A stretch of DNA of 64,000 nt from Enterobacter sp. 10-1 (GTDB taxonomy: Bacteria > Pseudomonadota > Gammaproteobacteria > Enterobacterales > Enterobacteriaceae), in assembly GCA_002270295.1 (NCBI GenBank), contig NISF01000006.1:1-64000 (forward strand). The letters run 5' to 3'. The position numbers were made by a program, and so were the translations under genes. Positions 25,960 through 34,171 of the stretch are shown here, piece by piece (positions within the stretch are counted from its first letter, which is position 1; the number at the start of each line of letters is the position of its first letter). Under the pieces are notes generated by a model. That model saw only the letters and a list, made by a program, of their open reading frames with translations. It was not told the origin of the DNA and made no database searches.

Positions 25960-26109
25960 ATGTCCCTGTCTACCATGAATGACCCTGATAAAGCCGGCCA
26001 GCATCCGGCAAAAGACGATCCCCGTGAGCGGGGGGAAATACCGCGTAAAAGGGATGATAGCGAGGATCGGAAAAAAGATCCCTGGCATCCGGCCCCCGAG
26101 CGGCGCTAA
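25960..26109 (+). CDS. 49-aa highly charged small protein
   Basis: Product is rich in Lys, Arg, Asp, Glu and Pro (KDDPRERGEIPRKRDDSEDR) with no hydrophobic segment, so a disordered cytoplasmic peptide. ATG at 25960 has a consensus CGGAGGA 7 nt upstream, which is why I prefer it to the longer frame from 25699. No family recognised; similar hydrophilic peptides are often stationary-phase or stress products. A perfect hairpin follows the stop. Confidence 0.6.
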   Translation: MSLSTMNDPDKAGQHPAKDDPRERGEIPRKRDDSEDRKKDPWHPAPERR

Positions 26110-26128
26110 GGGCAGGCGTCGCCTGCCC
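26110..26128. terminator. Bidirectional hairpin between convergent genes
   Basis: GGGCAGGCG and CGCCTGCCC are perfectly complementary around one base. It lies between the stops of the small protein and the FAD protein. No T run follows, so efficiency is uncertain. Confidence 0.5.
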
Positions 26129-26152
26129 GCTGGTGAAACGCGTCAATGGCGG

Positions 26153-27763
26153 CTAGCGCTCGATAAACGGCAGCCACCGCCGCGGACGCGCTGCCGGCTG
26201 CGACGCGGCTTTGGCCATCGCCGCACCGATCTCCGCGCACACCGTAAGCCCCTGAACGAACGGGCGGTCGTGCATCAGATAGGGCAGTGCGCCAAACGCA
26301 ATACGCCCGCGAACGATGTCCGGCTGAAGTAGAGTGTAGTCTTCACCGACTTCGGGGATAGCGTCTCCGGCGGCGAGGATCTGCCCGCGCAGCGTCGGAA
26401 ACGGCAGGTCTTTAGTCTTAAGCGGCTTTTGCCCGCGGGCATCGATAAATACATCGAAGGCGTACGTGGATTGCCCAACGGTAATTTCCGTCAGGTTATC
26501 CTCAATGGCGATGGCGTAATCGGGGCCAAGGGGGAGAATGTCGATCGCGCCTGCCTCGCGCAGCGCCAGCAGCCGGCGAATGGATTGTGAAGGGATCGCC
26601 GCGTAATTATCGATAAATACCCGGGCCAGGCCGGCGCTAAACCGCTTGCTGTCCCGGGAGTCGAGGTGGGGAACGATGGCCTGGACCGCTTCGTGCAGTC
26701 TGAGGATCGCGTAGCGCCAGGCTACGGTGCGCCTGTCACGCTTGTTGCGTTCCACCTCAATGAGATTCTCCTCAGCCCAGCGGAAAGGGTCACATTTCCT
26801 GCGCGCGGCGAACCAGGCATCGTGGAAGCTGTCGGCGTTGAGCGCGTGAAGGGCTATCTCCCGGCTCCACCGCGGGTCGGCTGCGTCAATTTCCTGCGCC
26901 ATCAGCGCAAAGACCCGGTCGAGCAGCCCCTCGGGTCCGGCGGCGATTTGCTGTTGAATAGCTTCGTCGCTGGCGATGGCTAAAGGCTCATAGGGGATGG
27001 GGCAGTAGAAATCTGCTTCAGGTAGGATCCCGGAGCGGGACATCATCACCATCTTCAGCTCCTCGCTGCCGCGATCCAGTCTGAAGCTAAGCGACTGGTC
27101 CTCGGCCTCCACAAACTCCCCGTGCTGCGCGGCCACCGCCATGACGGCATCGATACCGCTGAGCGACGTTCCCATGACTCCGACCCGACAGGGCGCGATA
27201 CGCGCGCTCATTAGCCCTGACCACGGGCTCGGGAAGTGGGCGCGCGGCGTGGTATCGTCATCAGGCCAGACGTGGCCGGTGGCGATGACCGCAAGGTCAA
27301 AACGCGCGGGTTCTGCCACACCCTGGGCGGAAAGCATCACGTCTGCGGGAGTGACCTGCAGATCCTCTACCTGGCAGGATTCGTGGATCGCGACCGCAAA
27401 CCCGCGCTGGCGGGCTGCGGCAACCAGCTGCTGAAACTGGTCATGGAAATATTCGCCCAGCAGCAGGCGCGGCAGGAACTGGCGGACATGCAGGGATTCT
27501 TTACGCACCCCGTAGCGCGCCAGATGCTCAGCGCTCAGCCCCTGCAGCCACTCAATATAGGTCGAGAAAATGGGGGGGATTTCGATGCTGGCAATGTTCG
27601 CCAGCATCATCCGCGCGGTGTCTTCCTTGCTATAGGGCATCCCGACGCCGGCCCGATCGGCCTGTTCATAGATGGAGACGGCAAGCGGTACCGCGCTCTG
27701 TAAAAGCGCGTGAAAAGTATAAATCCCCGTCGGTCCGGCGCCGATAATCGCAATTTTCTTCAT
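26153..27763 (-). CDS. FAD/NAD(P)-binding oxidoreductase-like protein (NAD_binding_9 type)
   Basis: 536-residue flavoprotein-like enzyme. An N-terminal dinucleotide fold is clear (IAIIGAGPTGIYTFHAL), and a second nucleotide-binding stretch RVGVMGTSLSGIDAVMAV lies near 195. A C-terminal FAD-site-like segment ILAAGDAIPEVGEDYTLLQ is near 455. The family is widespread and poorly characterised (HcaD/hydroxyacylglutathione-linked names in databases are not reliable). It stands alone between convergent and divergent neighbours; no operon partner suggests a substrate. Confidence 0.7.
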   Translation of the reverse strand: MKKIAIIGAGPTGIYTFHALLQSAVPLAVSIYEQADRAGVGMPYSKEDTARMMLANIASIEIPPIFSTYIEWLQGLSAEHLARYGVRKESLHVRQFLPRLLLGEYFHDQFQQLVAAARQRGFAVAIHESCQVEDLQVTPADVMLSAQGVAEPARFDLAVIATGHVWPDDDTTPRAHFPSPWSGLMSARIAPCRVGVMGTSLSGIDAVMAVAAQHGEFVEAEDQSLSFRLDRGSEELKMVMMSRSGILPEADFYCPIPYEPLAIASDEAIQQQIAAGPEGLLDRVFALMAQEIDAADPRWSREIALHALNADSFHDAWFAARRKCDPFRWAEENLIEVERNKRDRRTVAWRYAILRLHEAVQAIVPHLDSRDSKRFSAGLARVFIDNYAAIPSQSIRRLLALREAGAIDILPLGPDYAIAIEDNLTEITVGQSTYAFDVFIDARGQKPLKTKDLPFPTLRGQILAAGDAIPEVGEDYTLLQPDIVRGRIAFGALPYLMHDRPFVQGLTVCAEIGAAMAKAASQPAARPRRWLPFIER

Positions 27764-28493
27764 TGATATGGGCTCGTTGTTTTAGGCGCAGCCATCCATT
27801 AGCGGGCTGCCGCTGAAGGTGTCCCTAAGGGCACTACCCGAAGTATAAACGAGGGATGGCGGGGCAGCGGTAAAGTGCCTGTTGCTGATAGCGAATGGTT
27901 GGCTGAAGCTGCGGGGAGCGCCATGTCATTAAAGAGGGCTTAAAATCATCTTGCCCGGTAAGCCGGTACCAGGCACTGCATATCATCGAGTGAACGGGCG
28001 TGAATAATAACCGGCGCGGCATTTTTCTGGCAATAATAAAGGCGTGTCGATTTTAACAATTGTGGGGATATTATGATTAAATTGTGCTTATTTAATGTAG
28101 ATGTAATTCATTTATTTTAATGCGTTTAAAATTTAAATATAAATCATGTATCTGATTGATTTTACTGTGATATTTAAATATAACAGTCTGCCGTTTAATT
28201 ATCGGCTTGATAATAAATCTCATTTCTAATAACGTAGAGCGGCACAATAATCCGATTGGCTGCCGATCGGAATACGCTATCAAAGAATAGCGTGGCGCGT
28301 TTATTTCTTCATTTTTCCAGGGCGGAATTTTTTCGGTGCAAATGGTTAATTAATATCCCGATATGACCTCGGGGGGCTTTGCTTTCGCCAAAACCAGAGA
28401 AGATGTTCTGTGCCTGGAAGTCGCTGCCGGTGTTTATCTGACGAATGAAGAAGGCGTGCCCCGACGGCAATAAAAGAAAACAGGGCATATTCC
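27764..28493. other. 730-nt non-coding region upstream of the fepA-like receptor
   Basis: No gene supported. 28060-28260 is strongly AT-rich for this genome. It holds the Fur-like site at 28208-28222 and then a leader of about 270 nt before the receptor gene, with a perfect 7-bp hairpin ACGCTAT-CAAAGA-ATAGCGT at 28274-28293. The leader may be regulatory or contain an unseen small RNA. Confidence 0.4.
28208..28222 (+). promoter_or_regulatory. Fur-box-like site
   Basis: TGATAATAAATCTCA matches the 7-1-7 Fur motif TGATAAT-N-ATTATCA with a perfect left arm and 5 of 7 on the right. Iron-regulated expression of the receptor is therefore likely. Confidence 0.5.
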
Positions 28494-30761
28494 ATGAAAC
28501 ATTATTCACACTACTCGCTGGCCGTGCTGATTCATATGGCTATCTGGGGAGTGGGGTTGCCGGCGCAGGCCGCTGACGACAGCACTCCAGACGAAACGAA
28601 GAGATCCGCCGCGGCAACCGCATCGGAGAATCACGACGAAACGATGGTCGTTACCGCGGCCGCGCAGACTCTCCAGGCCCCCGGCGTTTCCACCATCACT
28701 GCCGATGAAATCCGCAAACATCCACCCGCACGCGACGTTTCCGAACTGATTCGCACCCAGCCCGGCGTCAACCTGACGGGCAACTCCACCAGCGGTCAGC
28801 GCGGCAATAACCGCCAGGTCGATATTCGCGGGATGGGGCCTGAGAACACGCTGATTCTGGTGGACGGTAAACCGGTGACCAGCCGTAACTCCGTGCGCTA
28901 CGGCTGGCGCGGTGACCGCGACACGCGCGGTGACACCAGCTGGGTACCGGCGGAAATGATCGATCATATCGACGTTATTCGCGGCCCGGCGGCGGCCCGC
29001 TACGGCAATGGCGCAATGGGGGGCGTGGTCAATATCGTCACTAAACCGACCAGCAGCGAGTGGCATGGTTCCTGGAATACCTATATGAACGCCCCTCAGC
29101 ACCGTAAAGAGGGTTCGACGAAGCGCACGAACTTCAGCCTAAACGGTCCGCTGTCGGATGAGGTCAGCTTTAATCTATGGGGCAATCTGAGCAAGACGCA
29201 GGCCGATGCCCAGGATATTAACTCCGGCCATGAAGCGGCACGAACCGGTACCTATGCGGGATCCTATCCTGCAGGGCGCGAAGGCGTTGTGAATAAAGAT
29301 ATCCACGGCAAGCTGCGCTGGGAGTTTGCGCCGATGCAGGCGCTGGAGTTCGAAACCGGCTACAGCCGTCAGGGCAACCTGTACGCCGGCGACACCCAGA
29401 ACACCAACACCAGCACGCTGGTAAAAAGTATGTACGGCAAGGAGACCAACCGCCTCTATCGCCAGACTTATGGCGTGACCTGGACCGGCGGCTGGGATAA
29501 CGGGGTGACCAGCAACAGCTACGCCCAGTATGAACATACCCGCAACTCCCGGATGAACGAAGGGCTGGCGGGCGGAACGGAGGGCATCTTCTCCAGCAGC
29601 GAATTCTCGGATATCGACCTGTCGGACGTGCTGTTGCACAGTGAAGTGAATATTCCGTTTACCCTCGGGGTTGAGCAGAATCTGACGCTGGGCACCGAGT
29701 GGAACCAACAGCGGATGAAGGATGGCGTGTCGACCACCCAGTCTCTCTCCTATGGCTCCATCGACGGCATCTCGGCAACCGGGCGCAGTCCGTACTCCAG
29801 CGCCGAAATTTTCTCGCTGTTTACCGAAGACAATATCGCGCTGACGGATAGCACCATGCTGACGCCAGCCCTGCGCTTTGACCACCACAGTATTGTCGGC
29901 AATAACTGGAGCCCATCGCTGAACCTCTCCCAGGGGCTCTCAGATGACTGGACGCTGAAGCTGGGAATTGCCCGCGCCTATAAAGCGCCGAATCTCTACC
30001 AGCTCAACCCGAACTATATTCTGTACAGTAACGGCCAGGGCTGCTACGCCAGCAGTTCCGCCTGTTACCTGATGGGTAATAGCGATCTGAAGGCAGAAAC
30101 CAGCGTCAACAAAGAGATCGGCCTTGAGTATAAGCACGAGGGTTATCAGGCGGGGCTGACCTGGTTCCGCAACGACTACCGCAATAAGATTGAATCCGGC
30201 TACTCGGCGGTAGGCACGGCCAGCAACGGCACGACCAATATTTATCAATGGGAAAACGTGCCGAAGGCGCTGGTAGAAGGGCTGGAAGGCTCGCTAAGTC
30301 TGCCGGTGAGCGAAACGGTCAGCTGGAGCAATAACCTGACGTGGATGCTGCAGAGCAAGAACAAGACCACCGGCGATCGCCTGTCGGTGATCCCGCAGTT
30401 CACGCTGAACTCGACCGTGAGCTGGCAGGTGCGTGACGATCTCTCTTTACAGAGCACCTTCACCTGGTATGGCCGCCAGAAGCCGAAGCGCTTTAACTAT
30501 AAAGGTGAGGCGGTGTCCGCAAGCGAGCTAAACGAAGTCAGTCCATACAGCATCGTTGGGCTGAGCGCGACCTGGGACGTGAATAAAAACCTCAGCCTGA
30601 CCAGCGGCGTGGATAACCTTTTTGATATTCGCCACTATCGCGCCGGTAATGCGCAGACGACGGGGAACTCGACAACCGGGGCTTATCTGTATGGTGCCGG
30701 CGCGGAAACCTACAACGAGTCGGGGCGGACGTTCTATGTGGGCGTGAATACGCATTTCTAA
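28494..30761 (+). CDS. FepA-like TonB-dependent siderophore receptor (FepA/IroN group)
   Basis: 755-residue outer-membrane receptor for catecholate siderophores, closely similar to E. coli FepA over the whole length. It has a signal peptide (cut after PAQA), a TonB box region DETMVVTAA, and plug-domain motifs TITADEIRKHP, SGQRGNNRQVDIRGMGPENT and RGPAAARYGNG. The barrel contains GQGCYASSSACYLMGN, the disulfide loop of FepA, and the protein ends in the C-terminal aromatic FYVGVNTHF. Divergences such as a longer acidic N-terminus and loop changes suggest a paralogue rather than the fep-operon gene, because no fes/ent/fep genes are near. It probably imports ferric enterobactin or a salmochelin/catecholate relative, energised by TonB. 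Confidence 0.85.
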   Translation: MKHYSHYSLAVLIHMAIWGVGLPAQAADDSTPDETKRSAAATASENHDETMVVTAAAQTLQAPGVSTITADEIRKHPPARDVSELIRTQPGVNLTGNSTSGQRGNNRQVDIRGMGPENTLILVDGKPVTSRNSVRYGWRGDRDTRGDTSWVPAEMIDHIDVIRGPAAARYGNGAMGGVVNIVTKPTSSEWHGSWNTYMNAPQHRKEGSTKRTNFSLNGPLSDEVSFNLWGNLSKTQADAQDINSGHEAARTGTYAGSYPAGREGVVNKDIHGKLRWEFAPMQALEFETGYSRQGNLYAGDTQNTNTSTLVKSMYGKETNRLYRQTYGVTWTGGWDNGVTSNSYAQYEHTRNSRMNEGLAGGTEGIFSSSEFSDIDLSDVLLHSEVNIPFTLGVEQNLTLGTEWNQQRMKDGVSTTQSLSYGSIDGISATGRSPYSSAEIFSLFTEDNIALTDSTMLTPALRFDHHSIVGNNWSPSLNLSQGLSDDWTLKLGIARAYKAPNLYQLNPNYILYSNGQGCYASSSACYLMGNSDLKAETSVNKEIGLEYKHEGYQAGLTWFRNDYRNKIESGYSAVGTASNGTTNIYQWENVPKALVEGLEGSLSLPVSETVSWSNNLTWMLQSKNKTTGDRLSVIPQFTLNSTVSWQVRDDLSLQSTFTWYGRQKPKRFNYKGEAVSASELNEVSPYSIVGLSATWDVNKNLSLTSGVDNLFDIRHYRAGNAQTTGNSTTGAYLYGAGAETYNESGRTFYVGVNTHF

Positions 30762-30778
30762 GGCGTCATTCATCGCGG

Positions 30779-30809
30779 GCCGGAATATTTGCTATTCCGG
30801 CTTTTTTTT
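30779..30809 (+). terminator. Rho-independent terminator of the fepA-like gene
   Basis: GCCGGAATA ... TATTCCGGC stem followed by eight T, directly downstream of the receptor stop. Confidence 0.9.
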
Positions 30810-31048
30810 GCCGCCAGCTAAAACGGCAGAGGGAAGCTTCACGACTTGTCCGTAGCGTTTGCCGGGCGGATTGCTGGCGCTGAAAGCGCTTGCGGTCCGT
30901 GCTGCCCACAGGTCCGATCAAGAATCCGGGGCTCTGGGATATCAGGTTGGCAGCAGGCGTAAGGGATTAAATGAGTTTAAATGCCGTGGAATAAGGGGGC
31001 GTTGCGTAAGGCTGAACGGCTGCAGGAAGGGCTTCTTTCGAGGAAAAT

Positions 31049-31073
31049 GCACCAGATTAAGAAAATCTGGTGC
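31049..31073 (-). terminator. Terminator hairpin of the tRNA-Val operon
   Basis: GCACCAGATT and AATCTGGTGC form a 10-bp stem that includes the CCA end of the last tRNA; transcription (minus strand) then meets ATTTTCC. Overlap of the terminator stem with the tRNA 3' end means processing and termination are alternative folds. Confidence 0.6.
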
Positions 31074-31144
31074 GTCCGAGTGGACTCGAACCACCGACCC
31101 CCACCATGTCAAGGTGGTGCTCTAACCAACTGAGCTACGGACGC
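31068..31144 (-). tRNA. tRNA-Val (GAC), third of three
   Basis: 77 nt including an encoded CCA. Anticodon loop TTGACAT gives anticodon GAC; acceptor stem GCGTCCG/CGGACGC and T loop GGTTCGAGTCC are intact. Differs from its two neighbours in the acceptor and T stems. E. coli has two such genes (valV, valW) close to mdtK. Confidence 0.97.
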
Positions 31145-31147
31145 ATT

Positions 31148-31224
31148 TGGTGCGTTTAATTGGACTCGAACCAACGACCCCCACCATGTCAAGGTGGTGC
31201 TCTAACCAACTGAGCTATAAACGC
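31148..31224 (-). tRNA. tRNA-Val (GAC), second of three
   Basis: 77 nt with encoded CCA, anticodon GAC, acceptor stem GCGTTTA/TAAACGC. Separated from the other two copies by only 3 and 4 nt, so all come from one precursor. Confidence 0.97.
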
Positions 31225-31228
31225 TTTA

Positions 31229-31305
31229 TGGTGCGTTCAATTGGACTCGAACCAACGACCCCCACCATGTCAAGGTGGTGCTCTAACCAACTGAGCTATG
31301 AACGC
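31229..31305 (-). tRNA. tRNA-Val (GAC), first transcribed of three
   Basis: 77 nt with encoded CCA, anticodon GAC, acceptor stem GCGTTCA/TGAACGC. Promoter-proximal copy. Confidence 0.97.
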
Positions 31306-31330
31306 AATGTTGTGGTGACAACGGGGACGC

Positions 31331-31359
31331 ATATTAGCGATCGGGAGAGGTTGTGGCAA
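31331..31359 (-). promoter_or_regulatory. Promoter of the tRNA-Val operon
   Basis: Minus strand TTGCCA - 17 nt - TAATAT, followed by a GC-rich discriminator GCGTCCCCG, the pattern of stringently controlled stable-RNA promoters. It begins about 25 nt before the first tRNA. Confidence 0.85.
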
Positions 31360-31723
31360 GAGGCAAACGTCACTTTTCTTGCAGATCGCACGCGATTGCG
31401 GAAGTTTTACTCATATTGCCTATATTTTACTGATGATAAAGGATATTTGTTGTCCCGTTCCGCCCGGCAGGTTTTATCGACCGGTCGTCAGGGGGGCTTT
31501 ACCTTGCCCGGAGGGGAGTCCATTGAATAGCGGGGCGTTCAGGCGAAGCCGGATACCTCTACCGGTACTTCATACGGCCAGTTCGTAGTCATTGACGTTG
31601 CGCCTGGGGTATTAGACGTGACGCGTCGCACTTAATTAAAAGCATCTGCGCGGGCCGTTTATAGTATTGATGTTCCCAAGATCGCCGCTGCGGCCTTTTT
31701 ATGGTTTTAGCAGGCGTTGAATG
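31360..31723. other. Intergenic region between the tRNA promoter and ydgU (364 nt)
   Basis: Nothing recognisable. ORFs reported across the tRNAs and into this region are translations of tRNA sequence and not genes. Confidence 0.4.
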
Positions 31724-31807
31724 TTATTTAAATATAAGGCGAAGGGTGAAGAGTGCGCAGATTATCAACAGGATCAGAATGAGCTCAAAACGATAGCGTT
31801 GCAGCAT
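31724..31807 (-). CDS. ydgU: Small membrane protein YdgU (27 aa)
   Basis: 27-residue single-pass membrane peptide MLQRYRFELILILLIICALF..., with a basic N-terminus and one hydrophobic segment. Matches in size, character and position the small protein YdgU encoded after asr in E. coli. AGGAG 7 nt before the ATG at 31807. The ribosome site begins directly at the T run of the asr terminator, so ydgU is translated only from read-through transcripts or an internal start. Function unknown. Confidence 0.75.
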   Translation of the reverse strand: MLQRYRFELILILLIICALFTLRLIFK

Positions 31808-31820
31808 AGTGCTCTCCTAA

Positions 31821-31850
31821 AAAAATCGGCGCTGAAGCAGCGCCGATTTA
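31821..31850 (-). terminator. Terminator after asr
   Basis: AAATCGGCGCTG-CTT-CAGCGCCGATTT stem followed by T residues on the minus strand, between asr and ydgU. Confidence 0.85.
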
Positions 31851-31876
31851 CTACGAAACCAGACTAACCCGATTAA

Positions 31877-32302
31877 TTATGCAGCCGGCTGTGCAGCAGG
31901 TTTAGCCGCAGCATGGTGTTTGGTGGTTTTGTGATGTTTTTTAGCAGCCTGAGCTTTCTGCGCTACCGGTTTAGCAGCGGCTTTGTGGTGCTTTTTAGCG
32001 GCCTGGGCTTTCTGGGCAGCGGCTGGTTTAGCGGCGGCTTTGTGGTGCTTCTTAGCGGCCTGGGCTTTCTGAGCGGCAGCCGGTTTAGCTTCAGCTTTTT
32101 TGTGTTTTTTCACAGCCTGAGCTTTCTGCTCTGCGGCCGGTTTAGCGGCGGCTTTGTGATGTTTTTTGTGATGAGTGGTCCTGGCAACGGTGCTGTGAGT
32201 TGCAGCAGCCGGAGCCTGAGTGGTGCTTACCGCGTCAGCGGCGAAAGCAGCAGAAGACAGACCCATAGCAGCGGCAACGACCAGAGCTAATACTTTTTTC
32301 AT
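31877..32302 (-). CDS. asr: Acid shock protein Asr
   Basis: 141-residue periplasmic protein with signal peptide (cut after AAFA) and a Lys/His/Ala-rich body made of imperfect repeats built on [19 protein letters not shown]. No hydrophobic core, no cysteine. The E. coli protein is strongly induced at low pH and aids survival in moderate acid, acting as an intrinsically disordered basic chaperone. The mature part here is longer in repeat number than the E. coli protein. An RstA-like box lies upstream, in agreement with the known RstBA control. Confidence 0.95.
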   Translation of the reverse strand: MKKVLALVVAAAMGLSSAAFAADAVSTTQAPAAATHSTVARTTHHKKHHKAAAKPAAEQKAQAVKKHKKAEAKPAAAQKAQAAKKHHKAAAKPAAAQKAQAAKKHHKAAAKPVAQKAQAAKKHHKTTKHHAAAKPAAQPAA

Positions 32303-32406
32303 TCTGATATCCTCGAAAATGTTTCTTCAGTTAACCCCACTGCGGGGCTGTTGAAACAACTATATGCTGGTCATTGCGGGAGTTCAGTGAGTGTTTGGTA
32401 TCGGCA

Positions 32407-32420
32407 GGTAACCGAATGTA
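32407..32420 (-). promoter_or_regulatory. RstA box of asr
   Basis: Minus strand TACATTCGGTTACC matches the RstA consensus TACATNTNGTTACA at 10 of the 12 defined positions; a -10-like TATAGT lies at 32359-32364. Confidence 0.65.
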
Positions 32421-32490
32421 CGATGAGGTGGCGGGAGAGCGTAAGAGGTTATCCGCTAACGAGAAAGCGTTAGCGGAGGTGGAGCATAGC

Positions 32491-33120
32491 TTAGCCGCGC
32501 GGCGTTCGGGCAAGCGTTGAGACAAGCTCCTGGCGGGTCATGCGTACGCAATAGGCGGGTGTGCCGCGTTCAAAGCGCCACCCCTCGGACAGCGGCCCGG
32601 CGTCAACGGCATCAAAACCAAAGGCTTCGTACAGCGCGGCGGCGATGGCTTTCCCCTCTGCGTCATCGCCCGCCAGCGGCAGCGCCCGGCGATTTTCCGC
32701 CCCTGCGGGTAAGCCATCGCTTTCCAGCTGCGTCATCGGAATGGCGTTAAAGGCTTTGGTTATTCTGGCGGCGGGCAGGATACGCGCCAGTAATTCACTG
32801 GTGGTGGTTTGCCCGCTATCGAGCTCGGCGATTTCGCCGTCCCGGTCAGGGTAGTAATTGACCGCATCCACGACCTGTTTATTTTTAATACCGGCGACCG
32901 GCAGCGCGTTTACGGCGCTGAGAGGGACGGCAATCACCACCACCTCGCCAAATTCGGCGGCTTCGTCTGCGCTGCCAACCTGACAGCCGATCATCGGCCG
33001 CAGGCTGAACAGCGTCTGCGGCCCCCGCGAGTTGCTGAGCATGACTTCATGCCCGGCCTGCAGGGCAAGTTTCGCGATAGATCGCCCCACAAACCCGGCA
33101 CCTATTATTCCGATCTTCAT
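32491..33120 (-). CDS. NADPH-dependent F420-reductase-like oxidoreductase
   Basis: 209-residue Rossmann protein with MKIGIIGAGFVGRSIAKLA at the N-terminus, SNSRGP near 30-35 for the NADP phosphate, and the family stretch KAFNAIP near 122. Enterobacteria do not make F420, so the substrate must be another one; family members in such hosts are mostly uncharacterised. It is divergent from a LysR gene, the likely regulator. Confidence 0.75.
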   Translation of the reverse strand: MKIGIIGAGFVGRSIAKLALQAGHEVMLSNSRGPQTLFSLRPMIGCQVGSADEAAEFGEVVVIAVPLSAVNALPVAGIKNKQVVDAVNYYPDRDGEIAELDSGQTTTSELLARILPAARITKAFNAIPMTQLESDGLPAGAENRRALPLAGDDAEGKAIAAALYEAFGFDAVDAGPLSEGWRFERGTPAYCVRMTRQELVSTLARTPRG

Positions 33121-33227
33121 CTTTCACTCCTGACAAATTGCCTCGTTGAGTGAATAAATTTAATTCCCTCATCACAGAAGATAAATCGTAAGATGGTTGC
33201 ATGATAAACAACTAAAATGAGTGAATC

Positions 33228-34136
33228 ATGGACCAGCTCACCAGTATGAAGGTTTTCGTCAAGGCGGCGGAAACCGGCTCATTTGCCGCCGTCGCCGAGC
33301 AGCTGCAGCTTTCGCCGCAGATGGTTGCCCGCCACGTGGCCGCGCTGGAGGCGCATCTCGGCACCTCACTCATCGCGCGGACGACGCGACGGCAAACGCT
33401 TACCGATATCGGCCGCAGCTATTATGAACGCTGCCGCGTGGTGCTGGACGAAGTCGCCGAGGCGGACGCGCTGGCGCTGGAGATGAAAGCGACCCCCTCA
33501 GGCATCATCAGAGTCAATGCGCCGGTCACCTTCGGCTCGCATGCGCTATCGACGTTTATCACCGACTATCTCGCCCGCTACCCCGATGTTCAGGTTGAGC
33601 TGACGCTCAGCGATCGTATCGTCGACCCGATAGAAGAGGAGTTCGAGGTCATTATTCGCATCGGCGATCTGGCCGACAGCACGATGGTCGCCTGGCCGCT
33701 TCTCCCTTACCGGCTAATTGCCTGCGCCTCTCCTGACTATATTTTGCGCCGCGGCGAGCCGCAGACGCCGGCCGATCTGCAGCAACACTCCTGCCTGGTC
33801 TACGGCCACTGGTCGGCCATGAACGCCTGCCGCTGGCAGTTCACCAGGGAGGGAACCACGGTAGAAGTGAAACCCGCCGGACGCTTCCGCTCGAACGACT
33901 GGAAAGCGCTGATGAACGCCGCTCTCGCCGGGCACGGCATCACGCTCGGGCCTGAAGAGGTGCTGAGAGTTGAAGTTGAGCAGGGGAGGCTGGTGCAGGT
34001 TTTATCTGGATTTTCCGGCCCTTCGCGGCCGATGCATGTGCTGGTGCCGGCCGGACGCCGACGAACGACCAAAATAAAATGCTTTGTGGAGGCGCTGAGA
34101 AAGGCGCTAGGTCCGCGCGGACCCGGCTATCGCTGA
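33228..34136 (+). CDS. LysR-family transcriptional regulator
   Basis: 302-residue LysR protein. HTH at residues 1-60 (MKVFVKAAETGSFAAVAEQL...MVARHVAALEAHLG), effector domain after 90, of the subgroup with IIRVNAPVTFG and EVIIRIGDLADS. Starts 107 nt from the divergent F420-reductase-like gene. The intergenic imperfect palindrome GTTGCATGATAAACAAC (33196-33212) is a candidate binding site. Confidence 0.85.
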   Translation: MDQLTSMKVFVKAAETGSFAAVAEQLQLSPQMVARHVAALEAHLGTSLIARTTRRQTLTDIGRSYYERCRVVLDEVAEADALALEMKATPSGIIRVNAPVTFGSHALSTFITDYLARYPDVQVELTLSDRIVDPIEEEFEVIIRIGDLADSTMVAWPLLPYRLIACASPDYILRRGEPQTPADLQQHSCLVYGHWSAMNACRWQFTREGTTVEVKPAGRFRSNDWKALMNAALAGHGITLGPEEVLRVEVEQGRLVQVLSGFSGPSRPMHVLVPAGRRRTTKIKCFVEALRKALGPRGPGYR

Positions 34137-34140
34137 GAAA

Positions 34141-34164
34141 CGGCGCCCCACAAACGGGGCGCCG
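34141..34164. terminator. Hairpin between LysR gene and mdtK
   Basis: CGGCGCCCC-ACAAAC-GGGGCGCCG stem between convergent genes, without a T-tract. Confidence 0.5.
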
Positions 34165-34171
34165 CAGGAGG

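Noticed and set aside
25699..26109. 136-codon version of the small charged protein
   Set aside because: The only good ribosome site lies before the internal ATG at 25960; the upstream part is AT-rich promoter-like DNA.
31068..31305. Regular direct repeats with about 80-nt period, CRISPR-like at first sight
   Set aside because: They are three tandem tRNA genes with cloverleaf structure and 3-4 nt spacers.
30859..31530. ORFs with repeated GLEPTTPTMSRWCSNQLSY-type sequence
   Set aside because: They are antisense translations of the three tRNA-Val genes, a known annotation artefact.
31306..31723. Search for an integrase or attachment repeat next to the tRNA-Val genes
   Set aside because: No integrase gene and no duplicated tRNA 3' end found inside the window.
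31877..32302. Repetitive DNA in asr considered as a repeat array
   Set aside because: The repeats are in frame and encode the Lys/His/Ala repeats of Asr.
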